Part shown: positions 5,252 to 5,432 of the stretch, one piece after another
How the letters are laid out: every line of letters begins with the position of its first letter
How positions within the stretch are numbered: the stretch's first letter is position 1
Assembly (NCBI GenBank): GCA_021160785.1
Contig: JAGHBX010000274.1
Span: 1 to 5,432 of the forward strand
Direction: 5' to 3'
DNA: 5,432 nt
From: Planctomycetota bacterium
GTDB taxonomy: Bacteria; Planctomycetota; Phycisphaerae; Sedimentisphaerales; Anaerohalosphaeraceae
The notes under the pieces: generated by a model
Told to the model about the DNA's origin: nothing
The model's database searches: none
Seen by the model: only the letters and a program-made list of their open reading frames with translations
Made by a program: the position numbers and the translations under genes

Positions 5252-5432
5252 CTACAGCGGAGGCCGGGAAACAGAGAGGCAGAGCGCTACCAATTCATCA
5301 ATGACGGCCGTACCGGCGCACATGACCGTATCCGCGCCGCCCCAGTATATTTTTACCGAACCGTCGCCTTCCGGAACAGCTCCGCAGGTAAAGACAACAT
5401 TGGGGACATAGCCAGTTACCTCCCAGGGATCC
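5252..5432 (-). CDS. Second GH130 family protein, C-terminal 59 residues (partial)
   Basis: The minus strand is open from the window edge to a TAG at 5252-5254. It begins DPWEVTGYVPNVVFTCGAVP and continues with GSVKIYWGGADTVMCAGTA and IDELVALC. The GYVPNVVFxCGA and YWGGADTV blocks are the last propeller blade of GH130 enzymes, in the form typical of shorter mannoside phosphorylase-like members; the long neighbour has SDVNSGIATV in the equivalent place. The two genes are therefore tandem but not recent duplicates. The stop is 160 bases before the start of the long GH130 gene, in the same direction, which allows a shared transcript. Catalytic residues lie outside the window, so activity cannot be judged. 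The final residues SVSRPPL look unconserved. Confidence 0.85.
   Translation of the reverse strand, partial: DPWEVTGYVPNVVFTCGAVPEGDGSVKIYWGGADTVMCAGTAVIDELVALCLSVSRPPL

Noticed and set aside
5427..5432. GGATCC at the window edge as evidence of a cloned BamHI fragment
   Set aside because: Two other GGATCC sites occur inside (1549 and 4383), so it says nothing certain about the source.

Overview
The window is a patch of bacterial accessory DNA. Two insertion-sequence regions and a non-coding stretch holding a family of repeated hairpins lie next to the end of a carbohydrate locus with two GH130 genes. The organism is not identifiable from these genes alone. The IS21 and IS110 protein variants, together with the long-form GH130, resemble versions I associate with Gram-negative environmental bacteria such as Desulfobacterota; this is an impression, not a result.

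Layout, left to right. 1-1713 (+): right part of an IS21-family element, with the C-terminal part of istA, a complete istB overlapping it by 4 bases, and a right end carrying a 15-bp near-perfect inverted repeat and an outward TTGACA. 1714-2282: no credible gene. It holds one 11-bp-stem palindrome (1837-1883) and three direct copies of a 64-68 base hairpin (R1 1926-1991, R2 2036-2099, R3 2205-2272). These copies share a loop core, and their 7-bp outer stems differ by paired, compensating changes. 2283-3299 (-): an intact IS110-family transposase, preceded by a leader whose Shine-Dalgarno sequence lies in one arm of a perfect 12-bp inverted repeat. 3379-3612: non-coding, with a large two-part stem-loop (3384-3446), a 40-codon open stretch of doubtful status and an inverted repeat at 3535-3569 that may be an old IS21 end. 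3613-5091 (-): a full-length GH130 protein of the long form with a helical N-terminal extension. 5252-5432 (-): the last 59 codons of a second, different GH130 protein whose start is outside the window.

How the parts relate. The two GH130 genes run in the same direction, 160 bases apart, and probably act on related beta-mannosides; whether they are phosphorolytic or hydrolytic cannot be settled here. Transcription leaving them would run into the IS110 transposase on the same strand, where the leader hairpin would hide the ribosome-binding site of read-through mRNA. IstA and IstB are the transposase and the ATP-dependent partner of one IS21 element.

The part most worth following is the three-copy hairpin family beside the IS110 transposase. 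Paired changes in the stems with a conserved loop point to selection on a folded RNA or single-stranded DNA. I do not recognise it as a known RNA class, integron site or CRISPR repeat.
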